From NCBI GenBank assembly GCA_030248195.1, contig JASAND010004038.1:34022-98021 (forward strand): 64,000 nucleotides of DNA. Direction: 5' to 3'. The notes under the pieces are model-generated. The model was not told the origin of the DNA and searched no databases. It saw only the letters and a list, made by a program, of their open reading frames with translations. This document shows, piece by piece, positions 22,539 to 31,997 of this stretch. The translations under genes and the position numbers were made by a program. This stretch comes from Trissonchulus latispiculum. Taxonomy: Eukaryota; Nematoda; Enoplea; Enoplida; Ironidae. Each line of letters starts with the position of its first letter. The first letter of the stretch is position 1.

Positions 22539-22989
22539 CCCAAAATCTTTGTTAAATTTTTGTCTATAGATAAAGATATAGCGACTCATATTAAACCTGT
22601 TTAAAAAATTAATTTATTTATAAATATAATTATATATACATATAGTCATGCAAATAAAATTTAAATAGAAATTTATTTAACATGAAATGCATAAAACATT
22701 AGCTAACAAAAATCAAAGTTTACTGAAGCAGTCAGGTTCAGTTGAATATTCGATACAAGGGGGTTTAGGGGCGGCAGCCCACAGTAAAAGCCACACTCCT
22801 AACTTGAAAAATCGCCTCTAGAAATTCATTTAGAGCACTCCAGACATTTATATTGTAGTTTCAGTATATATATAATAAATTTCCTTTAGTTCGTTAACTG
22901 CAAAAAATGATCCGGATCTGCAATATCCGTCCGCATCCGGTTCTGGATATCCGGTCGATCCCTAATATATAACGTATATGTATATATAT
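22539..22989. other. No gene recognised
   Basis: AT-rich DNA with a gatccggatctgcaatatcc-like block at 22909-22965 that resembles the GGATAT-rich element at 51074-51459. No ORF of interest. Confidence 0.4.
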
Positions 22990-24135
22990 CTAGGTTTTCT
23001 CTAGCCCAAAAAAAGTGGGGGGGGGCATACCTGAACGGGAGGTCAAATTTCACTGACCCTTGTGGAAGGAAATTTGGGTACCCCTTGTGAGAGCCACTTT
23101 TCTTAGGGGTACTTTTTAAAGCGATTTTTAAGCGATTTTTGCCATTTTTTAGCAAAAAACAGCGATTTTTCAGCCAAAACGCGTTTTTTGGAAGTTTTCT
23201 AGCTAAAAATAGTAATTTTAAGTGAAAAATTCCGGCGAAGCCGGAAAATTTTTGGAAATTTTAGTCGTAAAACCTAATTTTTGGGCAATTTTCTGACCCC
23301 TTGTGGCCAATTTTCTTACCCCTTGTGGGAGCAATTTCGCGACCCCTTGTGGGCGACTTCGCCGAGGGGGGGAAATTTCCCCCCCCTTTCCCCCCCCTTG
23401 TCCCCCGGTGGGGGGGCTGCAAAGTGGGGGGGGGATCCCCCCCCACTTGTGGGGGGGGGGAAGACCAAAAGTGGGGGGAATAAAATGGGCTAAAAATGCT
23501 AAAAATGCGGTAAAAATTGCGTGTTTTCTACGTATACTGCTACATCTAAGCTAAAAAGTGCTCAAAAATCAAGATTTAGTACCAAAATAGACGATTTTTA
23601 ACCAAAAAAGTCCGGCGAAGCCGGAAAATTTTTGAAAATTTTGACCAAAAATCCTAAAAATTTGGCATTTTCTGGGCACCTTATAGTGAGTGGGGGGGAA
23701 GCCCAAAAAAGTGGGGGGGACCCAAAAAGTGGGGGGTCCCCCCTGGGCTTATTCTAGTGGGGGGGGTGGGCCCCCCCCATAAACACCCTTCCCCCCAAAA
23801 ATCGTTCCCTCCCCCCCAAAAAAAGTGGGTGTCCCTTTTGGTACCAACTTCTACCCTGAAAAAATCGCTCAGAAGGCCAAATTTTCAAAAATTTTCCGGC
23901 TTCGCCGGAGATTTTTACTCAATTTTTGCCCTTTTCAACACTAAATCTGCTTATTTTTGCTATGAAAATCAACTTTTATATTATATGCCAGAAAAATAGC
24001 GCTATTTTTAGCATATTTTTCTTAAAATTTTCGCACCCCCAAAAATTCATTACCCCAGGGTACTTTGGGGGGGCCCCCCCAATAAAAAATCCATATAATA
24101 AGCCCAGCCCCCCCCCCCCACTAAAGAAAACCCAG
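22990..24135. mobile_element. CTGGG-TTTTCTTTAG element (1146 bp with nested copy)
   Basis: Ends CTAGGTTTTCTCTAG (22990) and, reversed from the right, CTGGGTTTTCTTTAG match at 13 of 15. It was inserted into TA repeats at the edge of the foldback copy starting 24139, so its target duplication is not resolvable. It contains poly-G/C tracts and the palindrome ccggcgaagccgg twice (23233-23245, 23613-23625). A second family member is nested at 23743-24107. Confidence 0.65.
23743..24107. mobile_element. CTGGGCTTATTCTAG element, nested copy (365 bp)
   Basis: Starts CTGGGCTTATTCTAG and ends ataataagcccag. Internal order (ataaacaccct, aaaaatcgttcc, ttttggtaccaactt, aaaaatcgctcagaaggcc, ccggcttcgccgg, aatagcgctatttttagca) equals the reverse of 44712-45078. 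It is inserted in a C run, so no target duplication can be read. Confidence 0.8.
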
Positions 24136-24773
24136 TATCATAGGGGTCGCGGCAGCGACCCCTATAATATGTGTGAAAAGTGGCTGGAGACAGTGTAAAA
24201 TAAGCTGCGCAGAAGCTGCGCAAAATCCTGCGCAGATTTCATGCGCAAATTGTAGAGCACATCGAGTTTAGTATGTCTGTGAAGTTTCAGCCCCGTATCA
24301 CTTACCGTTAAAAAGTTGCGCCCCGGACCGGTTATGGCGGCGATGTTTTTTTCCGGTTTCTCCTATTTGATGGTTGTATTGTACATAATGTTCGCCGCTT
24401 TCACGTGATCTGCAGCGGTGGGCCAACCTAAAGGGCTATGGGGTCTAGTAGTACCCTCTAAAGAATTTAAGAATCACAACTTTTTTTGCGCCGCAGCTGC
24501 GCCATAGCGCCGCAGTGGCGCCGCAAAGTCGGCTCATAGCGAAAAGTGACCATTTTTGTGGTCGTCGCTCAGGTCGAACTTTACGAGCTGGAGCTGATTT
24601 CTTTTTATATTCAGAAATTACATATATTGAACTAACTAACGGTCCAGGTTGCGTTTCTCTATCACTTCCCTAGCGACCACAGTGGCCCGTCAAAAATGGC
24701 GAAAATTCGAAAAATGAAAAATCGAAATTTCTCGCCATCTATTTAACTTTAAAAGCTCAAATCTTCCATACAA

Positions 24774-25200
24774 TGGTTTTCTGGCACGGAGAATCGATTC
24801 CCGCAGTCAGTTATACCGTCAGACCCACCCATCTTGCTGGGCTGGTTCCACTTTGCCGTCGGGAGGGTCAAGTCGGAAACCGCTTCCTGGAGGTCCATAG
24901 TATAGGTTCTACCTGGCCTCTCAAAACTTTGTCTATAGGGGTTTTCTGGTGTGCCCAGCTCATTCCCGGTATCCTTTTTGCCGTCCGACGTGGCTATATT
25001 GCTGGGCTGGTTCTACTTTGCCATCTGAAGGGTCAAGTTGGAAACCGCTTCCTGGAGGTCCATAGTAGGCTCTACCTGGACTCTCAAAACTTTGTCTATA
25101 GGGGTTTTCTGGTGTGCCCAGCTCATTCCCGGTATTGGTTTTGCCGTCCGACGTACCTATTTTGCTGGGCTGGTTCTACTTTGCCGTTTGAAGGGTCAGT
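24774..25200 (+). repeat. Tandem repeat, ~165-bp period
   Basis: Units beginning ggttttctgg at 24774, 24940 and 25103 (periods 166 and 163). Each holds gctgggctggttctacttt, aaaccgcttcctggagg and ctcaaaactttgtctatagg. The same array stands in the other foldback copies (for example 47370, 47533, 47696). Long ORFs across it switch frame between units and are not genes. Confidence 0.85.
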
Positions 25201-25260
25201 CGGGTGGGAGGGTCAAATGGTCGAAAATAAAGTTCCTCAAAGTGGTCAAATTTGGTATCA

Positions 25261-25848
25261 AATGAAAGCCCTAAGTGAGCTGAGCAACTTTTGTCATAGA
25301 ACTGCATACCCAAAGTGGCTGTAGAGTGCTGTGGTGGGGTGGGGTGGGGACTTAGGCGATTTTGGGTCAAAAATGAAATTTTTCACAAGTGGTAAAATTT
25401 GTCATCAAATGAAAGCCCTAAGTGAGCTGAGCAACTTTTGTCATAGAACTGCGTACCCAAAGTGGCTGTAGAGTGCTGTGGTGGGGTGGTGTGGGGACTT
25501 AAGCGATTTTGGCTCAAAAATAAAATTTTTCAAAAGTGGTAAAATTTGATATCAAATGAAAGCCCTAAGTGAGCTGAGCAACTTTTGCCATAGAACTGCA
25601 CACCCAAAGTGGCTGTAGAGTGCTGTGGTGGGGTGGGGTGGGGACTTAGGCGATTTTGGGTCAAAAATAAAATTTTTCAAAAGTGGTCAAACTTGGTGTC
25701 AAATGAAAACCCGAAGCGAACAGAAGAACTTTCGCCATGGAACCATCCACCAAAAGTTGCTGTGTCGGATTTATGCCTTTACTTTCTCAACCGGAATTTA
25801 AAGATAGACATAGGCCCAACACACATATTATCCCCTTTTGTGCGGAGC
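25261..25848 (+). repeat. Tandem repeat, exact 147-bp period
   Basis: aatgaaa starts at 25261, 25408, 25555 and 25702: three successive spacings of exactly 147. Each unit reads aatgaaagccctaagtgagc, tgccaaagtggctgtagag-type text, then tggggtggggtgggga (a G-quadruplex-like run) and gcgattttgggtcaaaaat. The fourth unit is divergent. Confidence 0.9.
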
Positions 25849-25877
25849 ATTTTTGTTACTTGTATATATATATATCC

Positions 25878-26733
25878 GCTTTTAGAGTCATGGTAGCCCA
25901 CCCAAACAAGTCGAAAGTTGTCCAAACAAATGGGTTTTCCATCTCGGCTGTGCATGCGCATTGAATTATTTTGTTATAGCAGAGGCCTTCAGCTAATTCC
26001 ATTAGGATCTCTAGTGCAACAGCTTAGTATTAGTTTTGATTCTGGAGGGAAGCCAGTTGTGAAAGTTGGATAACCACGGGTTGCTGTCTGAGTTGCGGAA
26101 AGGGGCGAATGAAACGACCGGCGGAGGATCATAGCTGCAGCGGAGACGGAGAAGTTATGGACATGTCTCAACCAGTACGTTATATACGCAAATATAGATT
26201 GTAGGCCAAAATTGGAGGGGGGGGGAAGTCTGGGGGCTGGCTTCCCCCCCCCAAGTCTGGAGGGGGGCAACCACCGATTTCGGGGGCGGAGAATGCTCAA
26301 AAAATGCTTAAAAATAGCTATGTATTTTTACTGCTGAGCTAAAAATTGAACAATTTTTAACTTAAATTTAAGCTTAAAATGGCTAAAGGGGACCAAAAAT
26401 CCGGCGAAGCCGGAAAAAATTTTTTCAAATTTACTCTAAAAACCTTATTTTTCTGTTGACTTGAAGTATGTAGGGCAGCGAGCCCAGTCTTAGAGGTGCG
26501 ATTCTGGGGAGGGGCGACCCAAGTCTGGGGGGGTGCGAATTCTGGGGGTGGAGCCGCCTCCTCCCACCCCCTGTAGAAAACACCCAGCACGCCTAAGTAG
26601 AATTCAGTTTAAAATTGTTGTCTCTTGACAAAAACAGGCTAAATGTACTGATGGCTCCCATTATTCTTTCAGACTTCGGGTAAAGCTTTTTCTTTTTGTG
26701 TGTATGCACATTATTTTCATGTGGTTATTTCAG
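25878..26733. repeat. G-tract repeat fragment upstream of GMP synthase exons
   Basis: 26200-26590 is a poly-G/C module with a ccggcgaagccgg palindrome (26401-26413) and a right end ctgtagaaaacacccag that resembles the CTGGG family. The left end was not found. It would lie in an intron of the GMP synthase gene. 25878-26200 shows nothing recognisable. Confidence 0.45.
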
Positions 26734-26925
26734 ATTCTTCCTGGAGTTCATGCTGGGAGTGGAAGTGTGGGCGGGAGTTCCATTCATCCGCAGTTGAACG
26801 GATCACAGCATGATGGTCTGAGTCTGGGTGCTGGACCTGGAGCCTTTCCGTCTGCGGGCAGCACAGGTCAGACTCCAGATGTGGACCGTGTTGCCATCTT
26901 GGACTGTGGAGCCCAGTATGGAAAG
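26734..26925 (+). CDS. GMP synthase (glutamine-hydrolysing), exon encoding the start of the GATase domain
   Basis: GMP synthase converts XMP, ATP and glutamine to GMP in the cytosol, the last step of de novo guanine nucleotide synthesis. This exon follows ttatttcag, is phase 0 at both ends and closes with AAG before gttaat. It encodes a Gly/Ser-rich leader of about 48 residues (LPGVHAGSGSVGG ... STGQTPDV) and then DRVAILDCGAQYGK, the first beta strand and glutamine-site loop of class I amidotransferases in eukaryotic GMP synthase. The leader is poorly conserved in the family. The start codon must lie in an upstream exon that I did not find. The five exons recognised here fit one another in phase and in the family's order, which makes the assignment firm. 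Confidence 0.93.
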
Positions 26926-27237
26926 GTTAATACCTATACACATACTTATGTACCTACGTACGTATATCATTAGCTGTAGCACTTCCTTTTGTTAATGTAT
27001 GTCCACATTATTGTCATATCATAAGAAGAAGCTATTTTTATGCGCTTTCATTTGTTTGCCGAAATTTTGGGTCAAAAAGTGGTATTTTTCAATTTAATTC
27101 AATTAACAGACCGATTTTGACGAAATTCAAATCACGAAAAAATACACTTTATATATATACGTTGTTGTATATATACCCAATGTACTGCGTGCGCAAGTAT
27201 TGTATATATATACATTGGCATTTCAAGGATTGGTGGG

Positions 27238-27408
27238 CAGGGGCGTGGCGTAACCAGGATTTTAAAAAGGAGGGGGTCCAACCCGAAAAGGGGGTCCGAG
27301 CATAATTTTTCCTCAAAAATGGCCAAATTTGGCAAAAAATGGGAATTCGAAAAGTTTTCCGGAAAGGGGGGTCCGGACCCACTGGACCACCCCTGAATAC
27401 GCCCCTTG
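27238..27408. mobile_element. Candidate hAT-like MITE
   Basis: Left end CAGGGGCGTGGCG and right end acgcccctt are inverted partners for about 9 bases. The flanks ttggtggg / ttggcagg match 6 of 8 only if the right end is placed at 27405, so the boundaries are uncertain. Confidence 0.45.
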
Positions 27409-27652
27409 GCAGGGGTGCACACAGGGAAGGGGGGGTGGCCGCCTGTCCCCGAATCCAGACGTAAAGAATTGAGCGCGCTCCGCGCGGACACATTTTTTAA
27501 AGGAGCGTCTTCGGCGCGACATTTATAAACTTGATTTACGCTTATTTTTGCTTTCTAAATATTTCCACACGTAGCAGCAAGTTTCTTGCTACTTCCATGA
27601 ATTTTTGCTCCGTCAGCTCAAAATGTATATACTCCTTTTTTCAAAATTTACG

Positions 27653-27654
<2 letters not shown>

Positions 27655-27695
<41 letters not shown>
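27655..27695. repeat. (TA)n microsatellite
   Basis: About 40 bases of uninterrupted TA in the GMP synthase intron. Confidence 0.9.
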
Positions 27696-27698
<3 letters not shown>

Positions 27699-28018
27699 CT
27701 TCTTAAACCTTTCCATGCGTAGCAACATTTTTGACATTTTCAAAAACCCCCTGGACTCGCAAGCTTGTTTAGGTCCACCCCCTCGAAAATCAGTGCCCTG
27801 TCATCGTCCTCTTGCGAAAACTTGATCTGATTGCTACAATCAGGTTACCAGCTCTTCAGAAATGGCTATACTAGAAAATCCTCGACACCTTTGGACGCTT
27901 GCCAAAAATTGGATGAGACATGTTGAAACTTATATAGGTCCTCCACTAACTAAAATTGAAACCTCCTAAATGAGTTGTTAGGTGTACATTCATAAAATAT
28001 GATTGTTGATTTATTTAG

Positions 28019-28110
28019 GTGATTGATCGCCGAGTCAGAGAACTAAATGTGGAATCAATTGTTCTGCCGCTGAACACTAGTGCTGAAGTCATACGTCAGA
28101 AAAAATTTAA
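28019..28110 (+). CDS. GMP synthase, second recognised exon
   Basis: After ttatttag, in phase with the previous exon, it encodes VIDRRVRELNVESIVLPLNT and then SAEVIRQKKF, closing with two bases of a Lys codon before gtacgtacg. IDRRVRE directly after AQYGK is the conserved GMP synthase order: the oxyanion-side helix and strand of the GATase domain. At 92 nt it is a small exon. The donor is preceded by TTTAA. Confidence 0.93.
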
Positions 28111-28311
28111 GTACGTACGTATATAATGTCTTGGACATTTTATGTATAATATGTACAGCACATCTGTGATTTTTCTTGTTGGTTTAGTTCGGCGTAAACT
28201 AGCATGTTCCTCACGTACGAACATAGTAAGTGATACATGAGCAAGGTCCCTCTCAACAGGGTGTACCAGCAACCATTTTGCGCTTTTCCCCTTTGCGCAG
28301 CTGGGGGAGTA

Positions 28312-30480
28312 CAGTGCTCGGACGGTTCCTACTTTTCCTACTTTTTACCTACTTTTTCGTATGTTCCTACTTTTTTCCTACTTTAGGTCAAATATTCCTA
28401 ATTTTTCCTACTTTTTTCCTGTGAAAGGCGAAATCGGCCTGATTTGACGGAAAATTGTCTAAAAAATCGCTGACTTTTTAATAATTTGGAAATAATCTGC
28501 AGTTTTTGCTATTCCTTACGATAAGGGAGATAGTCAAACATAAAAATTTGCAGCATCAATCCCAATCGACTAAGTTTCTTCGGTTTTGCCAGGTTTTATG
28601 GTGAAATTCCGATTTCATAAATCTTACGGCAGAGTGCTTTTTGGCTTGGGCACTTTAGCGTAGCTAAAAAGTGGGATTTTATTAAAACTACGTACCCCCC
28701 AGGTCCAGATTCTGCATAACTTGACACAATTAGCTGAAATTTGGTATGGGTGATTTTTCGACCGGGCTGCGTTCAAACATCGCACAGTTTTTCGGTTTCG
28801 CGAAATTAGATCTTTTTCAGATTCCCAGGACCAGTGGAACCAATAATTTGTAGCTTCAGATTGAGTTTGCTGTAAAGTTGAGGTGTTTTTTGGGTTCATA
28901 GAACACGGTTGCTGATTAAGCTGTTTGTTAGCTTTGTATAAGCTAAGGTTTTAAGTTTAGTATGCAAGCTTATACTGAGCTGTCGAAATGCATGATCAGA
29001 AAGGGGTTTCAAATTCATGTTCTGCGACCTCGAAAACTCCTATACAACTTTACAGTAAAATTCGGTTCCCCTTGGTGTGCTCTTGCGAATCCAAAAATTT
29101 AGATTTAGTGAAACCGAAAAGTTTTGTTTGTATTCAGCTTTATCGAAAGCATACCTAAACCAAATTTAAGGTCATTTAGTCAAGTTTTGCGGAATCTGGG
29201 CCTGGGCGAATCTTATCAGGGCTCAAAGGTTTTATTCCACTAAACTTATCAAGATCCAAATATTTCACTAAACTCAGGTTTTGTCTAGAAACGAATTGCG
29301 AATTCAATTTTGAGCTGTTTTCTGGACACAGCGCAGAAATAAAGTCATGTATATACCATCGAAATCTGAAGAATTCGGACCTCCGGTGGGACTCGGCTGA
29401 CTTTTTCCTAGGCTCAAATTTCTGGGGGGGGGGTGCGTTAAGTTTTTTGAAAAATGCTGAAGACAGTAGCGTAGGTACAAAAACTTTTCAGGGGAGGCGC
29501 GGTTTTGGCCGACGACTTTTGAGGGGGCGGGGGGTAAAATTGGCGGCCGCCCTCCCCGCCCCCCGTATCTACGCTAGTGGCTGAAGACTAGCTATTTTTT
29601 GCTGTTGAGCTAAAAATTATGTATATAACTTTTAACCTAATTTTAAGGTTAAAATAGCTAAGGAAGATTTAAAAATACCTAAAAATCCGGCGAAGCCGAA
29701 AACTTTTGAAGTTACTATCAAAACCCTAGTTTTCTCGGCACGTTTGGGTTCTGGGAGGAGGGAAAGGCCCGAATCTTGGGAGGGCGATTCTGAAGGAACC
29801 GTTTCCTGGGGACCAACCCTGTAGGAAAAAGCCAGTTCGGGCCCACGAGGCTTCGTTGTTAAAAACACCGAAAACGTTTTGCTAAGAAATCGCAGTTTTT
29901 TGTTAAAAGCTGCATAAATTCTAAAATTTTGTACATGACTTTAGGTGAGTTCGCTAAAACAAAAATAGCTTCAGGTCAGTGGTCAGTGAAATTCTCATAG
30001 AATGTAGCAGGCTGCTAAACGCTATCGAAATGTTTCTTACAACTCTTCAAGTATAAGGTTTTAATTTTGTAAAAGAAGGTATAAAATGCAGTGCACAAAA
30101 TTCGCTCGATAGCTCAAATCTTGTATCGTGGACCGGTGGGGTATATACCTGGACTCTGCCGACTTATATTGAAAATTTCAGGCCGCTAGCTCATCTCTAT
30201 TGCCCAAACTGGGAATCACGACTGCAACTTGTAGACACTTACATGATCGTTTTTAAAGGCTTCAGGACAATGAATAATTGATTGGGCCGTGCGGAAAATC
30301 TGCATAATGACGTTCTGTTGGAGACAAAATTAGATGAGTTGCCTGCAAAATCGATTATGAAGCCTGAAAATTCCTACTTTTTTGTTAAAATTCCTACTTT
30401 TTGTTCCTACTTTTTCCTACTTTTTTGAAAAATTGTTCCTACTTTTTTCCTACTTTTCCAAAATCGTCATGTCCGAGGCC
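28312..30480. mobile_element. Element with TTCCTACTTTTT arrays in a GMP synthase intron (2.17 kb)
   Basis: Ends CAGTGCTCGGAC and, reversed, GGCCTCGGAC. Flanks ggggagta / agggagtg match 6 of 8. Both ends carry arrays of ttcctactttttt (28320-28420 and 30370-30460) in the same orientation. The closest relative is 39295-41853, whose unit is ttcctattttttc. It contains a small hAT-like insertion (29464-29579), a ccggcgaagccg block (29687) and hairpin-forming sequence around 28900-29030. No coding capacity. Confidence 0.65.
29464..29579. mobile_element. 116-bp hAT-like MITE
   Basis: Perfect 8-bp duplication gctgaaga (29456-29463, 29580-29587). Ends CAGTAGCGTAGGTAC and, reversed, CACTAGCGTAGATAC differ at two bases. 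The interior is one G-tract and one C-tract. It is one of the smallest complete elements in the window. Confidence 0.9.
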
Positions 30481-30679
30481 AGGGAGTGTAAAGTCTTTGG
30501 AAGGGGGCTAATGCGGTGGAATTTCAGCTCATGTGACACAGTCTCGCGTATTTGTTTTTGTTGAGATCAATGGGCGCTGGCTAGTGTCTATAGAGTTTGT
30601 TCCTCTTTAGTTTTGCATTTTAAACATTAGAATTCAATTTTTGTGAAATTCTCATTAAAGTATTTTCTTCATTTTTCAG

Positions 30680-30794
30680 AGCATTGATCATTTCCGGCGG
30701 TCCGAAGTCAGTCTACGCCCCTGACGCACCTCCCTATGATCCGCAGATTTTTCACTGTGGCCTACCAATTCTAGGCATCTGTTACGGCTTTCAG
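30680..30794 (+). CDS. GMP synthase, exon with the catalytic cysteine
   Basis: Follows atttttcag. Its first base completes the Lys codon; then it encodes [20 protein letters not shown] and [18 protein letters not shown], ending phase 0 before gttggg. ISGGP is the conserved turn. GICYG contains the nucleophilic Cys of the class I glutamine amidotransferase triad, which takes ammonia from glutamine. The 2.57-kb intron before it contains the transposon 28312-30480. Confidence 0.95.
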
Positions 30795-31049
30795 GTTGGG
30801 GGCTGCTGGTTATTTTCAAATTTGCTTTTTATGGTTGGTTTCCAGACCACACGAAATCATAAGTTTTTGGTCTGTGAGATGGCTGTACGTAATATTGGTG
30901 TCAGTTTTATTTTTAGAGGCTGTCACCAGTCTCTACAAGTTTTCGCCAGCTCTTATGATTTTTTTCTAATAGAATATTATAAACCATTGATAGCTTTGCT
31001 GAGCCAAAAGTGGTTATTGGTTTTGTACTGTTTGTTTTCTGTATTTTAG

Positions 31050-31147
31050 ATGATTAATAAAGAATTTGGTGGAAAGGTGGAGAAACGTTCTGGACGTGAG
31101 GATGGACAGTACGATATTACTGTGAATGTGAAGAGCAAACTTTTTCA
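31050..31147 (+). CDS. GMP synthase, fourth recognised exon
   Basis: Follows gtattttag, phase 0. Encodes MINKEFGGKVEKRSGREDGQ and onward to NVKSKLFQ, ending with two bases before GTAAGT. NKEFGG and REDGQ correspond to the segment after the catalytic Cys in eukaryotic GMP synthases. The preceding intron is only 255 bases. Confidence 0.93.
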
Positions 31148-31399
31148 GTAAGTTTACCTATAGGAATTTTGGTGTTCGTTGGAGGTTGAATTATTCTCTG
31201 TATTTGCTGTAACCAGCAGAATTCGCTTTACTTACGCTTTACGGAGGCTATACTGTTGTGGTTGTATAGCTTTATGCAGGACGCAGGATTGATTCTCCTA
31301 CAGTGTCCTGTTTTTTGCTTGTCACTTTGCGCAGATGGTTTTTTCAAGTTTTTTGTTTTTCTGCACTGCAATGTATTCATGCAGTCTTAATATTTTCAG

Positions 31400-31503
31400 A
31401 GGCTTAGATGAGAAACAGTCAGTCCTGCTAACTCACGGTGACACTGTGACCGTTCAGGCCGATGGGTTTTCAATAATCGCCATGTCTGAGGATTTGATCG
31501 CTG
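31400..31503 (+). CDS. GMP synthase, fifth recognised exon
   Basis: Follows tattttcag. Encodes GLDEKQSVLLTHGDTVTVQA and DGFSIIAMSEDLIA plus the first base of a Gly codon before gtataat. LLTHGD is a conserved motif of the GATase domain. In the family the next residues should lead to the HPE motif (catalytic His and Glu), then the ATP-pyrophosphatase domain with its SGGVD loop, then the dimerisation domain. I searched the rest of the window by eye for those motifs and did not find them, so the gene continues outside, is broken by the repeats, or has exons too short to see. Confidence 0.93.
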
Positions 31504-31571
31504 GTATAATACTGTATAGGGAATTAACAAGACATTGGCACAGACGTTGTTGATATTGACACTTTTATAAC

Positions 31572-31740
31572 CGGGCTTATTCTAGGGGGGGTGGGGGCGG
31601 GGCCCCTCCCATAAACACCCCCCCAAAAGTGGGTGCCGCTTGTGGAACCAACTTTTGCCCTGACAAAATCGCTCAGAAGGCAAAATTGTCAAAAATTTTC
31701 CGGCTTTGCCGGAGATTTTTTCGATTTTTGCCTATTTAGG
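31572..31740. mobile_element. Truncated CTGGGCTTATTCTAG-family copy
   Basis: Starts cgggcttattctaggg and follows the family order (ataaacaccc, ggaaccaactttt, aaaatcgctcagaagg, ccggctttgccgg). It breaks off after ttttgcctatttagg, so only the first half is present. It lies downstream of the last recognised GMP synthase exon. Confidence 0.75.
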
Positions 31741-31997
31741 GGGGGGTCACTTTTTTGCCGATTTTTCGACAATCTCCGATTTTGCTCATTTTCACAAATT
31801 TTGTAGTTCCCATGGGTCTGCGAAACAAGACAAGAGCGAAATATTGCTTCTATCGTTCTGTACAGACCCTCAAAGGTGACCTCGACATGTGTTAAACATA
31901 GGCAAATGAAAAAGTTAGGTTAAAAAGTTTGTGGCAGAAAAATTTTTCGCTGTATAAGAGAAGAGTCAGAACTCTGAAACCTTTTCAGAACCATTAA

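Larger units (their letters stand above)
24139..25877. mobile_element. Left-arm copy of the CATAGGGGTCGCGG foldback (1.74 kb)
   Basis: Starts CATAGGGGTCGCGGCAGC. It then carries the same succession of blocks as the left arm of 46735-49855: cagcgacccctataatatgtg, repeated ctgcgca, aaaaagttgcgccccgg, tttgcgccgcagctgcgcc, the 165-bp tandem, the 147-bp tandem, and tgcggagcatttttgttact. It stops at the (TA)n centre, so only half of the palindrome is present. Confidence 0.85.
26926..28018 (+). other. GMP synthase intron with repeats
   Basis: Bounded by gttaat and ttatttag. It holds a candidate CAGGGGCGT element at 27238-27408, another CAGGG-ended block at 27410-27802, and a (TA)n microsatellite at 27655-27695. 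Confidence 0.85.

Noticed and set aside
24773..25324. 183-codon forward ORF
   Set aside because: It is a translation of the 163-166-bp tandem repeat of the foldback. Frame shifts between units and the reverse-strand copies at 42490-42977 and 48705-49279 show different frames open, so no protein is conserved.
27410..27802. hAT-like element with CAGGG ends
   Set aside because: Ends caggggtgcacacaggg and cagtgccctg are only weakly inverted and the flanks (ccccttgg, tcatcgtc) do not match, so I did not call it.
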